From NCBI GenBank assembly GCA_035645145.1, contig DASQNC010000015.1, forward strand, positions 124,001-188,000: a stretch of 64,000 nucleotides of DNA, read 5' to 3'. How positions within the stretch are numbered: position 1 is the first letter of the stretch; each line of letters begins with the position of its first letter. The notes beneath the pieces were generated by a model, which saw only the letters and a program-made list of their open reading frames with translations, had not been told where the DNA came from and ran no database searches. Source of the stretch: Azospirillaceae bacterium (GTDB lineage Bacteria; Pseudomonadota; Alphaproteobacteria; Azospirillales; Azospirillaceae). Below, piece after piece: positions 63,307-64,000 of this stretch. The translations under genes and the position numbers were made by a program.

Positions 63307-64000
63307 TTACGTTCCGGTCAGTTGGCGGAACACGTCGTCCAGCCGCCCGCGCTCGATGCGCAGCTCGTCCACCGGCAGACGGTGCGCGGTCAGCGCATCG
63401 CGGACCGCCTCGGCGATCGTTTCGCCCGGTTGCGGCTTGACCAGGATGTCGACGGTGGGGTGCGGGCCGGCCCGGTCGATGCGCACCGCCTCGGCCACCC
63501 GCGGCAGGCCCCTCACGGCGTTCAGCGTCTTGTCCGCCTGATCCCCGGCCACCCGGATCCGCACGGCATTGTGATGGGACGACCGGGACTGCAATTCCTC
63601 CGGCGTCGCGTGGGCGACGACGCGGCCGCCGGCCAGCACCACCGTCCGGCTGCACAGCGCCTCCACCTCGTCCAGCATGTGGGTGGACACCAGGATGGCC
63701 CGGCCGGGCGCCATGTCGCGCACGAGCCGGTGCACCTCGTGCCGCTGGTTGGGGTCGAGATCGGCGGTCGGTTCGTCCAGGATCAGCACCGGCGGGTCGT
63801 GCAGGACCGCCTGCGCGATTCCCACCCGGCGCTTGAAGCCCTTGGAAACCGTGTCGATGGGCTGGGTCAGCACATCGCCCAGGCGCATGCGCTCGACCAC
63901 CTCGTCCACGCGCCTGGCCTTGGCCGGCCCCTTCAACCCACGCGCACCGGCCACGAAGTCCAGGAAGTCGCCCACACCCATGTCGGCATAGGCGGGCGCC
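63307..64000 (-). CDS. ABC transporter ATP-binding protein, GldA type (cut by right edge)
   Basis: The frame stays open to the window edge, so the N-terminus with Walker A is missing; the ATG at 63981 is internal (upstream residues APAYADMGV fit the family). Visible are the signature in the variant VSKGFKRRVGIAQAVLHDPP, Walker B VLILDEPTADLDPNQ, the switch His in STHMLDEVEALC, and the C-terminal domain ending LDDVFRQLTG. SKG in place of SGG in the signature is typical of the GldA/NatA-like group. It powers the GldF-type permease encoded next. Confidence 0.93.
   Translation of the reverse strand, partial: APAYADMGVGDFLDFVAGARGLKGPAKARRVDEVVERMRLGDVLTQPIDTVSKGFKRRVGIAQAVLHDPPVLILDEPTADLDPNQRHEVHRLVRDMAPGRAILVSTHMLDEVEALCSRTVVLAGGRVVAHATPEELQSRSSHHNAVRIRVAGDQADKTLNAVRGLPRVAEAVRIDRAGPHPTVDILVKPQPGETIAEAVRDALTAHRLPVDELRIERGRLDDVFRQLTGT

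Overview
The window is GC-rich chromosomal DNA of an alphaproteobacterium. The gene sets rpsF-rpsR-DUF2232-rplI and fabD-fabG-acpP-fabF-mltG, the C-terminal extensions of S6 and L9, RNase E with an acidic insert in its S1 domain, the dapA-smpB pair, and DUF2934/DUF455/DUF3108 proteins fit Rhodospirillales/Azospirillales best. Genus cannot be decided from this sequence. No insertion sequence, phage gene, CRISPR array or rRNA is visible. There is one tRNA, tRNA-Val(CAC), at 36.2 kb. Coding density is very high, with many ATGA/TGATG overlaps, and the long antisense open frames are by-products of GC-rich codon use.

Layout. 0-2.4 kb: end of an AsmA-type envelope protein and a cyclopropane fatty acid synthase. 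2.5-4.8 kb: ribosomal cluster on the minus strand ending in a 19-bp perfect terminator. 5.1-9.6 kb: fatty-acid synthesis operon plus the glycan terminase MltG. 9.7-18.3 kb: small metabolic and regulatory genes (VOC protein, LysE exporter with its Lrp regulator, HAD phosphatase, maleylacetoacetate isomerase), periplasmic quality control (DsbA-like protein, BepA-like M48 protease), a degenerate gamma-glutamyltransferase-like lipoprotein coupled to an aminotransferase, and an epoxide-hydrolase-like enzyme. 18.4-27.1 kb: RNase E, then divergently an amidase, PBP1A and prfB, which carries the programmed +1 frameshift. 27.1-32.3 kb: DUF455 protein, GreB, CysQ, GNAT, orphan CoxL-like molybdenum hydroxylase subunit. 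32.5-36 kb: overlapping PIN, SRAP/YedK and thermonuclease genes, then a minus-strand stress-like group (Sel1-like, DUF892, YeaQ). 36.2-41.4 kb: tRNA-Val, DUF3108 protein, Gph, GlmU, GlmS. 41.6-46.5 kb: a hybrid histidine kinase, a membrane protein coupled to trehalose-phosphatase, and two small unknown genes. 46.7-52.4 kb: threonine dehydratase, haloacid dehalogenase, Slt; divergently DapA, SmpB and a small 16-residue-repeat protein. 52.4-59.2 kb: RND efflux pair under a PadR regulator with a palindromic AT-rich operator, a methyltransferase and small membrane proteins, one of them a 42-aa ORF. 59.5-64 kb: a GldA/GldF/GldG-type ABC system with a DUF4340 partner, running off the right edge.

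Functionally the window is dominated by envelope biogenesis: lipids (fab, cfa), peptidoglycan precursors (GlmS/GlmU, DapA), synthesis (PBP1A), and cleavage (MltG, AmiC, Slt). Core translation and RNA functions (S6, S18, L9, RF2, SmpB, RNase E, GreB, tRNA) make up the second theme.

There is no obvious defence island or new multi-gene machine. The most unusual items are the 117-aa protein built of five exact 16-residue repeats (52.0 kb), the gamma-glutamyltransferase-like lipoprotein lacking the usual nucleophile, the overlapping PIN/SRAP/thermonuclease trio, and a cluster of tiny coupled membrane genes at 58-59 kb with paired GTTAAC sites upstream.
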